This document shows positions 34,256 through 42,551 of a stretch of DNA of 51,856 nucleotides, piece by piece; the stretch's first letter is position 1; each line of letters starts with the position of its first letter. Where the stretch lies: assembly GCA_937886445.1 (NCBI GenBank), contig CALGBY010000022.1:1-51856 (forward strand). The letters run 5' to 3'. The DNA comes from an uncultured Clostridia bacterium (GTDB taxonomy: Bacteria > Bacillota > Clostridia > Christensenellales > Aristaeellaceae). The notes below the pieces were generated by a model. The model was given only the letters and a program-made list of their open reading frames with translations. It searched no databases and was not told the origin of the DNA. The position numbers and the translations under genes were made by a program.

Positions 34256-35290
34256 ATGAATATTTTGGTTACCGGTGGTGCAGGATATATCGGCTCTCAT
34301 ACAATAGTGGAACTGATAAGCGCCGGACACGCTGTTGTGGTGGTTGATAATCTTGCTAATTCTTCAAAAGAATCGATCAGCAGAGTGGAAAAGATCACCG
34401 GTGAGCACATCCCTTTTTATCAGGTGGATATACGTGATAGAAATGGTCTGGAGGGTGTATTTGCCCGGCATCACTTTGACTGCTGTATCCATTTTGCGGG
34501 GTTGAAGGCGGTAGGCGAATCCGTTGTTACGCCGTGGGAATACTATGAAAATAATATCAATGGAACGCTTGTGCTGCTTGATGTAATGAGAAAGCACGGG
34601 TGTAAAAACATCATTTTCAGTTCATCTGCTACGGTTTACGGTGATCCTGTGCTGATACCCATAATGGAAGAATGCCCAAAGGGCAAATGTACAAATCCGT
34701 ACGGCTGGACAAAGTGGATGATAGAGCAGATCCTCATGGATATGCACACAGCGGATATAAAGAAAATGGATGCCCATCCGTGGAACATTGTGCTGCTTCG
34801 CTACTTTAATCCCATTGGTGCTCATGCATCCGGGCTGATAGGCGAAGACCCGAATGGCATTCCGCAAAACATAATGCCGTATATCACGCAGGTGGCAGTG
34901 GGAAAGCTGGAAAAGCTGCATGTATTTGGAAATGATTATGATACTCCTGATGGCACAGGCGTTCGTGACTATATTCACGTTGTAGATCTTGCCCGGGGGC
35001 ATGTGGCAGCCCTGAAGGCGATAGAAGCAAACTGCGGTGTGGAGATATTCAACCTGGGAACCGGAAAAGGATACAGCGTGCTTGAAGTGGTACACGCATT
35101 TGAAAAGGCGACCGGTATGAAAGTGCCATATGTGATAGATGCAAGACGCGCAGGAGATATCGGGACCTGCTACTCGGCACCCGGTAAGGCAATGCATTAT
35201 CTGGGATGGAAAGCAGAGTATGGCATAGAGGATATGTGCCGGGATAGCTGGAACTGGCAAAGGAATAACCCGAACGGGTATAGGAAATAA
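34256..35290 (+). CDS. galE: UDP-glucose 4-epimerase
   Basis: SDR epimerase of 344 residues that interconverts UDP-glucose and UDP-galactose (or the N-acetyl forms). It has the NAD site ILVTGGAGYIGSHTI, FSSSATVYGDP, the catalytic pair in NPYGWTKWMIEQIL, and LRYFNPIGAHASG. It supplies galactose-type donors for the polysaccharide. GTGAGG lies upstream. A 213-base spacer without recognisable genes separates it from capF. Confidence 0.95.
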   Translation: MNILVTGGAGYIGSHTIVELISAGHAVVVVDNLANSSKESISRVEKITGEHIPFYQVDIRDRNGLEGVFARHHFDCCIHFAGLKAVGESVVTPWEYYENNINGTLVLLDVMRKHGCKNIIFSSSATVYGDPVLIPIMEECPKGKCTNPYGWTKWMIEQILMDMHTADIKKMDAHPWNIVLLRYFNPIGAHASGLIGEDPNGIPQNIMPYITQVAVGKLEKLHVFGNDYDTPDGTGVRDYIHVVDLARGHVAALKAIEANCGVEIFNLGTGKGYSVLEVVHAFEKATGMKVPYVIDARRAGDIGTCYSAPGKAMHYLGWKAEYGIEDMCRDSWNWQRNNPNGYRK

Positions 35291-35299
35291 ACCAACTGT

Positions 35300-35422
35300 G
35301 TGATCCCCGGATGGATGCACAGTATCATTGACCTGAGCGATACGGAGGATCCGGTGACGGTGATGACCTGCAGAGAGATGATTGATCCTGGCTATCCGGA
35401 TACCTTTGGAGAGCCGGTATGA
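35300..35422 (+). pseudogene. 3' fragment of a capF-like gene
   Basis: A 40-codon in-frame piece (VIPGWMHSIIDLSDTEDPVT, then VMTCREMIDPGYPDTFGEPV) that aligns without gaps to the last 40 residues of the intact CapF, 30 of 40 identical by my count, including the shared end GEPV and stop. It starts 9 bases after the galE stop and has no ribosome site. Together with the 5' fragment at 31328 it brackets capG-capF-galE. Confidence 0.85.
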
Positions 35423-35485
35423 TCACAAAGGAAACAAAGTAATTTCTGTACTGATCTGCAAATGCTGCGGAGATTGGAGGAGCAT

Positions 35486-35887
35486 ATGATGCGGCCTGAA
35501 ACGCAGGAAATGAAACTGCGCATATGGGAAGAACGGGTGATCGATTGCCGCAGCAGCGGTAAAAGCGTGAGAAACTGGTGCAAGGAGCACAATATTGACT
35601 ATTCCACCTATTTCAGATGGGAAAAGCAGGTACTGGAAACAAGCATGTCCAAAGCCGGCAATAAGGTGGCGTTTTTGGAGCAGGCATTAAGCAAGAAACA
35701 GAATGAAGCTGCAAAGATACTGGATGACACTATTGGTTCACCAGAAGGTGCGGATGATAAAAAAGAACATATGGTGAGCTTCCGCGCGAATGATATGGTG
35801 TTTTCGGTGCCAGAAAACGTGCCTACAGCATTTTTGACAAGATTACTGGAGGCTGCTTCACAGGCAGACAGGCACACGGCCAAATGA
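35486..35887 (+). CDS. IS66-type TnpA-like accessory protein, orphan
   Basis: A 133-residue protein. The N-terminal 45 residues match the IS66 TnpA (OrfA) helix-turn-helix pattern: MKLRIWEERVIDCRSSGKSV, then RNWCKEHNIDYSTYFRWEKQ. The IS66 partners TnpB and TnpC are absent, and no terminal repeats are seen. The rest of the protein is unlike IS66 TnpA, ending with a TnpA-like FRANDMVFSVPENVPTAFLTRLLEA. Start is ATG at 35486 (or 35489) after GGAGG. The stop overlaps the VanZ gene by 4 bases, so it has become part of a local operon or was captured. Confidence 0.75.
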   Translation: MMRPETQEMKLRIWEERVIDCRSSGKSVRNWCKEHNIDYSTYFRWEKQVLETSMSKAGNKVAFLEQALSKKQNEAAKILDDTIGSPEGADDKKEHMVSFRANDMVFSVPENVPTAFLTRLLEAASQADRHTAK

Positions 35888-36366
35888 GGAAATGCATTGC
35901 CTTTATATTGCTGATTTGCTGCGCGGTATGCATATTGCTGTTTTCTATGCAGAACGCGGAAAAATCGGGCATAACATCCGGCAATGTAAGCAGGATCATC
36001 GCGAGAGTGATCACCCGCGGCTTTGATGAGCTATCCGCGCCGGAGCAGCAGCGGAGAATAGATGAGATCAACCCGTATGTGCGAAAAATGGCGCATTTTT
36101 GCGAGTTTGCACTGTTTGGCGCGTTGGCGGTGCTTTGCTTTTTCAAGGCGGAGCGCAGAAAAAGATCGCTGATCATCTCGCTGTGCGCGGGGGCGTTGCT
36201 GGCGGTATGCGATGAAACGCTGCAAACGAGTGTACCCGGCAGATATGGCAGCCCGGTGGATATGCTGATAGATACAGCCGGGGTGACCGCCGGAGCAATG
36301 CTGATCTGGATAGCCCTGAACCGTTCAAGCAAAAAAGGATCTACCCCCTGCAAAGAAAAAGATTGA
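35884..36366 (+). CDS. VanZ-like membrane protein
   Basis: A 160-residue VanZ-family protein with about four membrane helices (about 4-22, 68-87, 93-112, 128-150). The motif order KMAHFCEFALFGAL, then DETLQTSVPGRYGSPVDMLIDTAG, is the VanZ signature (conserved H, E and R/D residues). VanZ gives low-level teicoplanin resistance in enterococci, but most relatives have unknown roles at the cell surface. It starts inside the stop of the TnpA-like gene and ends 11 bases before the giant repeat protein. Confidence 0.9.
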   Translation: MRKCIAFILLICCAVCILLFSMQNAEKSGITSGNVSRIIARVITRGFDELSAPEQQRRIDEINPYVRKMAHFCEFALFGALAVLCFFKAERRKRSLIISLCAGALLAVCDETLQTSVPGRYGSPVDMLIDTAGVTAGAMLIWIALNRSSKKGSTPCKEKD

Positions 36367-36377
36367 GGTGCAGCATT

Positions 36378-39300
36378 ATGCCATCATATGTATGTGACAT
36401 TTGCGGAAAAAAGTTTCTCGATTTATCAGGCAGCGGCGAGGTGGTATGCCCGCATTGCGGATACCTTGTGCAGGCTGTGCAAAAGGCCGCTGATGAAGAG
36501 AATCAGGCTGGAAAGATAGATATGGTGCTAAAGGGCACCCATAAGGATGAAGCCGATGCCGTGAGCAGCACCGGTAAGCTTGACCTGAAAAAGAATGACG
36601 CGGCCGGGCAAAAGGATGAGAAAGACGTGCAGGAAAGCGCACGTCTTGATTTGCATAAAAGCGTTGTAACTGAAGCGGATAATGCAGCGATAAATTCTGC
36701 CGCGGCGCTTATGAACGCCGGAAAGAAGAAGCTGGAAAACGAATACGAAGAGGAAGAAAAGGCCGAGCTGAAAAAGAAGAAAAGGCGTAAGAAGGTTGTT
36801 GTGGCTGCCTGCAGTGTGCTTGCGGCAGGCGCTGTTGCGGCGGCCGGGCTTGCGATAACGAATAAGAAACGCAACAGATCACCGCAGCAGACGCGCTACG
36901 CGCAGGCCATTGAAAACTGCGGAAACGGAAAATACGATGACGCCATACAGGAACTGGAAGCGCTGGAAAACGAACAGTATGCCGATGCGGGCTATCAGCT
37001 GGAACGTGCCCGCTACCTGAAAGCGCTGGAAATGCTGAAGAGCGGCCGGTACAGCGAGGCAATAGAACTGCTGGATACGGTAAAAACCTATACCGATGTT
37101 ACGGAAAAACGCAATAAAGCTGTGTATGGCAAGGCGCTTGAGATGGCAGAGCAAGGCGACCGTAAGGGCGCGATCAGCCTGATGGACAGCCTTGGAGAAT
37201 GGCAGGACGCCGCGGTGCAGAAGGAACGCATCACGCTGGAGGAAGCGGATGCCTGCATAGCAAGCGGCAGGTATGATGACGCGGCAGCCTTGCTTGACGC
37301 GCTGGTGGATAGAGAAATTGCCGCTGAACGGATGAACGCGCTTACCTATGCCAGGGCGGACACGGCGCATGAGGAAGGGCGCTGTGCCGAAGCGGCGGAG
37401 CTGTACCGCGGCCTGGCCGACTACAGCGATGCTGAGCAGAAGCTGCACCGCTGCGCGGGAGATAAGCTGTATGCGGAGGGCAGCCTCGCGGAAGCCTACG
37501 GCGAATATATGGCAGCGGGTGAAGCGTATTTCACGCGCGCGAAGGATTACGCGCAGAAGTATACCGAGGCGTGGATGCTGCGTGATAACGAAAAATATAT
37601 CGACGCGGCAGAGCAGTTTATACGGCTGGGTGCGTATGCGGATAGCCACAGCCAGGCGGAAGAATGCCGCATTCTTGCCGCGCGGGAGGCGATAGCCGCC
37701 TATGACGCGGATAAAGCATACAGCTATCTGGAAGGCATAGAAAGCGCGGAAGCGGTAAGCATCCGTACGCAGATAGAGAGCTATCGCCATGCCGGTGAAT
37801 ACGCGGAGAAAGGCGATATGCTGAACGCGGCAAATGAGTATACCGCGCTGAACGGCTTTTGCGACGCGGATGCGAGAGCGGATGAGTGCTATGCCGCTGT
37901 GTGCGCGGAGGCAGATAAGCTGCGCGATACAGGCGATATAGCCGGGGCATATGAGGTGTATTGCACTTTGCCTGAAGGCAAAGACGGAGGAAAGGCTGCC
38001 GCAACAGATGCCGCATACAGCAGGGCGGAACAGCTGTTTGCCGCGGGCGATTATGAAGGCGCGCGGCAGGAATATACCGCGCTTGGAAATTTCAAAAACT
38101 GCACAGAACAGCTGACCGCGTGCTGTTTGAACATTGCCGCGCGGTATGCTGAGGCAGGAGAATGGACAAAGGCGGAGGCGGAGTATGTGAAGGCATCCGC
38201 CTATACCGATGTATCCGCGTATATGGATGAGCTGCCGATGAACAAGGCCGAAAAGGTAAGAGCAGAGGGCAGATTGACTGAAGCGCTTGAATACTATCTG
38301 CAGGCTGAACGCACCAAAGAGAATAAAGAGAAAATATACACGCTTGCGCAGGAACTGGACGCGGCGGGAAACAGCGAAGCGGCGCTCAGGGCCTACAGCG
38401 CTGTAAAGGGCTACAGAAACAGCGATGACGCGATAAACGCCATACTGTACGCGAATGCGGAAAAGCAGTATTCAAAGGGGCAGTATGACGAGGCAAAGGC
38501 AGGATACATTGCGCTGGCGGGCTATAAAGACAGCGCGGAACGGGCTGAAGACTGCGATGCAGCGAAGGCGGGCGAACTGATCGCACAGGGAGATATCGAG
38601 GCCGCGGAAGGCATACTGCTTGCGATGAGCGACCGGGAGAAGGCAGCAGAAATGCTGAATGAATGCGCGTACCTGAGAGCAGAGGCGCTGTTTGCCGAAG
38701 GCAGGCATGCGGAAGCAAAGCAAGCTTACGCAGCGCTTGGAAATTATAAAAACAGCGCTGAAAGGATCAACGCCTGTGACAGAGCCCTGATGGGCGCGGA
38801 GTATGATGCTGCCCGGGAGCTTTTGACAAATGGCGATACAGAAGGCGCGAGACAGGCCTTTTCCGCTTTGCAGGGTAGGATGGATGTGAGCGCGGAGCTT
38901 ACGGAATGCGACTATGCTGATGCTTCCGCGCTGCTTGCATCAGGGGATCTCGCAGGCGCGAAAGTGGCTTTTGAAGCACTGGGCGATTATAAGGACAGTG
39001 CGGAAAAAGCGGCTGAGTGCGGGCAGATCATGCTGAATGAGGAATATGCCGCGGCAAAGGAATTGCTTGAAAACGGTGATATTGAAGCGGCAAGGAAGGC
39101 CTTTGGCGCCTTGCAGGGCAGGATGGTTGTGAGCCGGGAGCTTGCGGAATGCGACTATATGGATGCTTCCGCGTTGTTTGCATCAGGTGATCACGCGGGC
39201 GCGAAGGCGGCTTTTGAAGCATTGGGCGATTATAAGGACAGCAAGAGCATGGTGGATGCCTGTATTGAAGAAATGACGGGTGATCAGTACCGCAATGCAA

Positions 39301-40982
39301 TGCGCCTGATGGAAAAGGAAAATTATTTTGACGCGGAGGTGCTGCTAAAGAGCATCAGCAATATAAGATGCGTGGACAGCGAAATAGCGCAGTGCAGATA
39401 TCTGCGTGCTGAAAAGTATTTTGAAAAGGGTAAGTACAGCGATGCCGAAGCGCTGTACGCACAGATGGAAGGATATGAAAACAGCAGTGAGCGCCTGACA
39501 GAGTGCAGAATAAAAATGGCCGAAATGAAAGCGGATGACGCGCGGCAACTGATGGAAAAGGGCAATACTGAGGAGGCCAGACAGCTGCTTTGGAGCATTG
39601 CGGACAGGATAGATATAAGCGCAGATATGGCGGAATGCACCTATATCGACGCGAAAAAGTGCTTTGACGACGGGGATATCGATCGGGCGGAGGCACTTGC
39701 CGAAGAAAGCGGAAACGCGAATGCGCTGCTGCTGATAACAGAATGCAGAAAAACACGCGCGCGGAGATTTGCTGAAGCGGGTGACGCAGAGGGTGAGCTG
39801 AACTGCTGGCTTTCGCTGTGCACATACACTGAGGCGGAAAATGCGCTGCTTGCACGCGCCGGTGAATATGAAAATGACGGGAACACCGGATATGCCGCGG
39901 CCTTGCTTGCCGGAATGAAGGGCAGCGAAAAGGCCGCGGAGACACTGTATGCTATGGCGGAAAACGAGTACAGCAACGGTAACGCGGATATGGCGTTTGC
40001 TCTGCACAGCATCAACGCGGAATATGAGCCTTCACAGCAGCGAATGCTGCAGCTTGTTGACAGTACAGACAGCGTATCTGTGTATAGTGCCGCAGAAAAA
40101 ATCGGATCAGACGGCGACAGAGCGGCAAAGCTGTTTTCGGAATGCTATACGAAAGCAGCAGAACAGAGATTCAGCGATGCCATGCAGCTGATGGACAGTG
40201 GAAAATATGCTGAAGCGATAGCCATTTTGGAAAATGTGGAAGATATTGCGGAAGCAAAAGAGAAACTGAATGAATGCAAACTGATGCAAGCCAGACAGCT
40301 GCTGAGCGATGAAAAATATCTGCAGGCATATAAACTGCTGAAGGAACTGGGAGATTTCGGAGACGCTTATGAAATGATCTGCCGGGACGACAGGCTGCTC
40401 TATCTTGATAACCGCGTGCTGAAGGCTGATTTACTGAGGAACGTAGGGGATACGGTGCTGTTTGGTAGATATGTGTATGACGGCATTGATGAGAATGACG
40501 CGGAGCCTGTGCAGTGGATTGTGATGAGCAACGACGGGGAAAAGGCGGTACTGATAGCGAAACAGACGGTCGAAATGCTTCCGTTTGACGAGAAAGGACG
40601 TAACGACTGGGAGAGAAGTACGATTCGGGAATGGCTGAATGGCGAATTTATCCGCAGCACATTCAATGATGATGAGCAGTTGCTTCTGCTGGCTGATGAT
40701 AATGAGGACTTTGTATCGATACCTGCAAGAATCGAAGCAATAAGCTGGCTTGAAGGAAATGGAATGATGGCATGCGTTCCTTCCGGGCATGTGATGATGC
40801 AGTATGAGCCTTTCGGTTATGTTGAAGGCATCAGTAACTGGTGGCTGAAAGACGCGGGCTATACGGATAAACGTGTTGTGACTGTGAACGCGCAGGGAAG
40901 GATCTATGAATACGGCAATGCCGCAGACGCGGAGTGGGTTGCTGTGAGACCTGTGATATGTGTGAAGGTCACACAGAAATAA
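36378..40982 (+). CDS. Giant zinc-ribbon, repeat and DUF6273 membrane protein
   Basis: A 1534-residue protein. Residues 1-30 form a zinc ribbon (C6, C9, C24, C27). A charged linker leads to one membrane helix (about 140-160) preceded by KKKKRRKK, so the ribbon faces the cytoplasm and the rest lies outside. From about 175 to 1345 there are roughly 32 degenerate helical repeats of 36-38 residues, with a pattern like A-LLxxGDxxxAxxAFxALGDYKDS-xEC. This is a TPR/SEL1-like solenoid. The C-terminus (about 1355-1534) is DUF6273: VLFGRYVYDG, ERSTIREWLNGEF, WWLKDAGY and VRPVICV. The start is ATG at 36378, 7 bases after GAGGTG; other starts have no site. Function is unknown; it may be a surface scaffold or sensor. 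It is followed by a small protein with the same ribbon spacing. Confidence 0.85.
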   Translation: MPSYVCDICGKKFLDLSGSGEVVCPHCGYLVQAVQKAADEENQAGKIDMVLKGTHKDEADAVSSTGKLDLKKNDAAGQKDEKDVQESARLDLHKSVVTEADNAAINSAAALMNAGKKKLENEYEEEEKAELKKKKRRKKVVVAACSVLAAGAVAAAGLAITNKKRNRSPQQTRYAQAIENCGNGKYDDAIQELEALENEQYADAGYQLERARYLKALEMLKSGRYSEAIELLDTVKTYTDVTEKRNKAVYGKALEMAEQGDRKGAISLMDSLGEWQDAAVQKERITLEEADACIASGRYDDAAALLDALVDREIAAERMNALTYARADTAHEEGRCAEAAELYRGLADYSDAEQKLHRCAGDKLYAEGSLAEAYGEYMAAGEAYFTRAKDYAQKYTEAWMLRDNEKYIDAAEQFIRLGAYADSHSQAEECRILAAREAIAAYDADKAYSYLEGIESAEAVSIRTQIESYRHAGEYAEKGDMLNAANEYTALNGFCDADARADECYAAVCAEADKLRDTGDIAGAYEVYCTLPEGKDGGKAAATDAAYSRAEQLFAAGDYEGARQEYTALGNFKNCTEQLTACCLNIAARYAEAGEWTKAEAEYVKASAYTDVSAYMDELPMNKAEKVRAEGRLTEALEYYLQAERTKENKEKIYTLAQELDAAGNSEAALRAYSAVKGYRNSDDAINAILYANAEKQYSKGQYDEAKAGYIALAGYKDSAERAEDCDAAKAGELIAQGDIEAAEGILLAMSDREKAAEMLNECAYLRAEALFAEGRHAEAKQAYAALGNYKNSAERINACDRALMGAEYDAARELLTNGDTEGARQAFSALQGRMDVSAELTECDYADASALLASGDLAGAKVAFEALGDYKDSAEKAAECGQIMLNEEYAAAKELLENGDIEAARKAFGALQGRMVVSRELAECDYMDASALFASGDHAGAKAAFEALGDYKDSKSMVDACIEEMTGDQYRNAMRLMEKENYFDAEVLLKSISNIRCVDSEIAQCRYLRAEKYFEKGKYSDAEALYAQMEGYENSSERLTECRIKMAEMKADDARQLMEKGNTEEARQLLWSIADRIDISADMAECTYIDAKKCFDDGDIDRAEALAEESGNANALLLITECRKTRARRFAEAGDAEGELNCWLSLCTYTEAENALLARAGEYENDGNTGYAAALLAGMKGSEKAAETLYAMAENEYSNGNADMAFALHSINAEYEPSQQRMLQLVDSTDSVSVYSAAEKIGSDGDRAAKLFSECYTKAAEQRFSDAMQLMDSGKYAEAIAILENVEDIAEAKEKLNECKLMQARQLLSDEKYLQAYKLLKELGDFGDAYEMICRDDRLLYLDNRVLKADLLRNVGDTVLFGRYVYDGIDENDAEPVQWIVMSNDGEKAVLIAKQTVEMLPFDEKGRNDWERSTIREWLNGEFIRSTFNDDEQLLLLADDNEDFVSIPARIEAISWLEGNGMMACVPSGHVMMQYEPFGYVEGISNWWLKDAGYTDKRVVTVNAQGRIYEYGNAADAEWVAVRPVICVKVTQK

Positions 40983-41001
40983 TGATTTGGAGGGAGAATG
41001 T

Positions 41002-41328
41002 ATGACTGGAAAAGTGTGCGCTAAATGCGGAAGAAAGTATCTGTCATTTGACGATAATGACGGGAGCATATGTGAAGCATGTACAGCCAAAGCTGCTATG
41101 GCAGATTCCGGTACCGAATCCGAAAAAGAAGGACAGCAGAATGCGCAGTCACATAATGTGGAAACGCATTTTATCAAGTTTGAAGACGCATACGCGAGTG
41201 AAATGCGCGAAGACAGAAAACGGGAAAGAAAGATGAAAAGGGCACAGATCTTTTTCGTGATCATTGTAATTGTGATAATAGCATTGATTGTTATGTTGGA
41301 ACGGTCTCTCACAGGTACTGTGGAGTAA
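41002..41328 (+). CDS. Small zinc-ribbon membrane protein
   Basis: A 108-residue protein. The N-terminal zinc ribbon has cysteines 6, 9, 24 and 27, exactly the spacing of the giant protein upstream. A polar linker and a basic stretch (EDRKRERKMKRAQ) precede a C-terminal membrane helix (about 82-99). The ribbon therefore lies in the cytoplasm. It starts after GGAGGGAG, 19 bases beyond the giant gene, and the CapA-like gene follows in 16 bases. A joint membrane complex of these proteins is plausible from the shared ribbon, but not shown. Confidence 0.8.
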   Translation: MTGKVCAKCGRKYLSFDDNDGSICEACTAKAAMADSGTESEKEGQQNAQSHNVETHFIKFEDAYASEMREDRKRERKMKRAQIFFVIIVIVIIALIVMLERSLTGTVE

Positions 41329-41344
41329 ACGCAGGAGGTTTGTC

Positions 41345-42469
41345 ATGCTTAAAAGGCATATGCGCTTTTTTGATGTATGCTGTGTATGCATATTGATTTT
41401 CAGCCTGACCGGAGTACAGGCGGAATCGGATAAATATGCGGATCCACAAAGGAAGATCGTGCTCTCTTTTATTGGCGACTGCAATTATGGCGACGTGTAT
41501 TACAGAATGGATGAAAGCGATTCACTGAAGAATGTGATATCCGAGCACGGTGATGAATGGCTGTTTTCCGGGGTGAAAGATATTTTTCTTGATGATGACG
41601 CAACATTTATGAATCTGGAAGCAATATGGACGGACAGAACATATCAAATGGCGTCAAAAAACAACAATATTATTGGCAGCAAAACCTATGTAAATCAATT
41701 GATCAAAAACGGTATTGACGCTGTAAATACGGCAACAAATCATTGTATGGACTTTGGTCAGATCGGGTATGATGATATGATGGATGTACTGGATCAGGCC
41801 GGAATCACTCACTTTGGCACAATAACAGGAAAAACAGATATACTTGCCGTGTACGAAACAAAGGGTATCAGGATAGGCGCGCTGGGCTACTCTTTGCCGC
41901 AGGATTACGATATACCCAAAATTCGCGGGAGAATCAGGCAGCTGAGAGAAATGGGATGTGACCTTGTGATCGTGAGTCTGCATTGGGGTACCCAGGCAAA
42001 AAACGGTGATATGAAAGCTACAGCCCTTGAAAGCTGGCAAACCGGGTATGCAAAAGAAGTGATCGATGCCGGCGCAGATGTGATATGGGGACACCATCCC
42101 GGTGTGCTGCAGCCGATCATGATCTATAAAGGAAAACCTGTGTTTTTCAGCACCGGAACTTTTGTTTCCGGCATCATGACAGATGTGATCCGCTATACAG
42201 GGGTATTTCAGCTACAATATGTGACGGATGAAAATGGCGCGCCTGTGCTGGAATCGCTGCAGGTGATCCCGTGTATAACAGGTGAACGGGGAGACTATCG
42301 GGTGTCTGTGCTGGAGGACGAAGCGGAAAGAGAAAACTGCTTAAGCATGTTGATAGGGAAAAAAGATATTGCCGAAATGCAAAACCTTCCTGATGAGTTT
42401 ATTACAGACGGTAACTTTTTGTTCAATTTTATGTCCAATAACGAAGAAAACATAATAACCGAAGACTGA
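41345..42469 (+). CDS. Secreted CapA-family metallophosphoesterase-like protein
   Basis: A 374-residue CapA/PGA_cap domain protein. A signal peptide (about 1-26, hydrophobic VCCVCILIFSLTGVQA) is followed by the phosphoesterase-like core: SFIGDCNYGD (metal Asp), FMNLEAIW, TATNHCMDFG (Asn-His pair), VSLHWGTQAK and WGHHPGVLQP. Such proteins act in poly-gamma-glutamate or other surface-polymer handling; the reaction here is unknown. The ATG at 41345 follows CAGGAGG. It ends a plus-strand module that starts with the VanZ gene, and a terminator follows. Confidence 0.88.
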   Translation: MLKRHMRFFDVCCVCILIFSLTGVQAESDKYADPQRKIVLSFIGDCNYGDVYYRMDESDSLKNVISEHGDEWLFSGVKDIFLDDDATFMNLEAIWTDRTYQMASKNNNIIGSKTYVNQLIKNGIDAVNTATNHCMDFGQIGYDDMMDVLDQAGITHFGTITGKTDILAVYETKGIRIGALGYSLPQDYDIPKIRGRIRQLREMGCDLVIVSLHWGTQAKNGDMKATALESWQTGYAKEVIDAGADVIWGHHPGVLQPIMIYKGKPVFFSTGTFVSGIMTDVIRYTGVFQLQYVTDENGAPVLESLQVIPCITGERGDYRVSVLEDEAERENCLSMLIGKKDIAEMQNLPDEFITDGNFLFNFMSNNEENIITED

Positions 42470-42509
42470 CTGCATAAAAGCGGTGGTATGTGTTTTTGAT
42501 ATGAGAAAC

Positions 42510-42546
42510 GGGGCGGCTGCAGGATTTATGTTCCTGCAGCCGCCCC
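42510..42546. terminator. Bidirectional terminator between convergent genes
   Basis: A perfect 15-base GC-rich stem (42510-42524 with 42532-42546) lies between the CapA-like gene and the minus-strand AAA gene. T-runs occur some bases beyond on both strands. Confidence 0.8.
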
Positions 42547-42551
42547 GCGGC

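Noticed and set aside
36900..40400. Repeated codons in the giant gene that could be taken for a tandem DNA repeat or CRISPR
   Set aside because: The repeats are at protein level, degenerate in DNA, and in one reading frame; no regular spacer-repeat pattern is present anywhere in the window.
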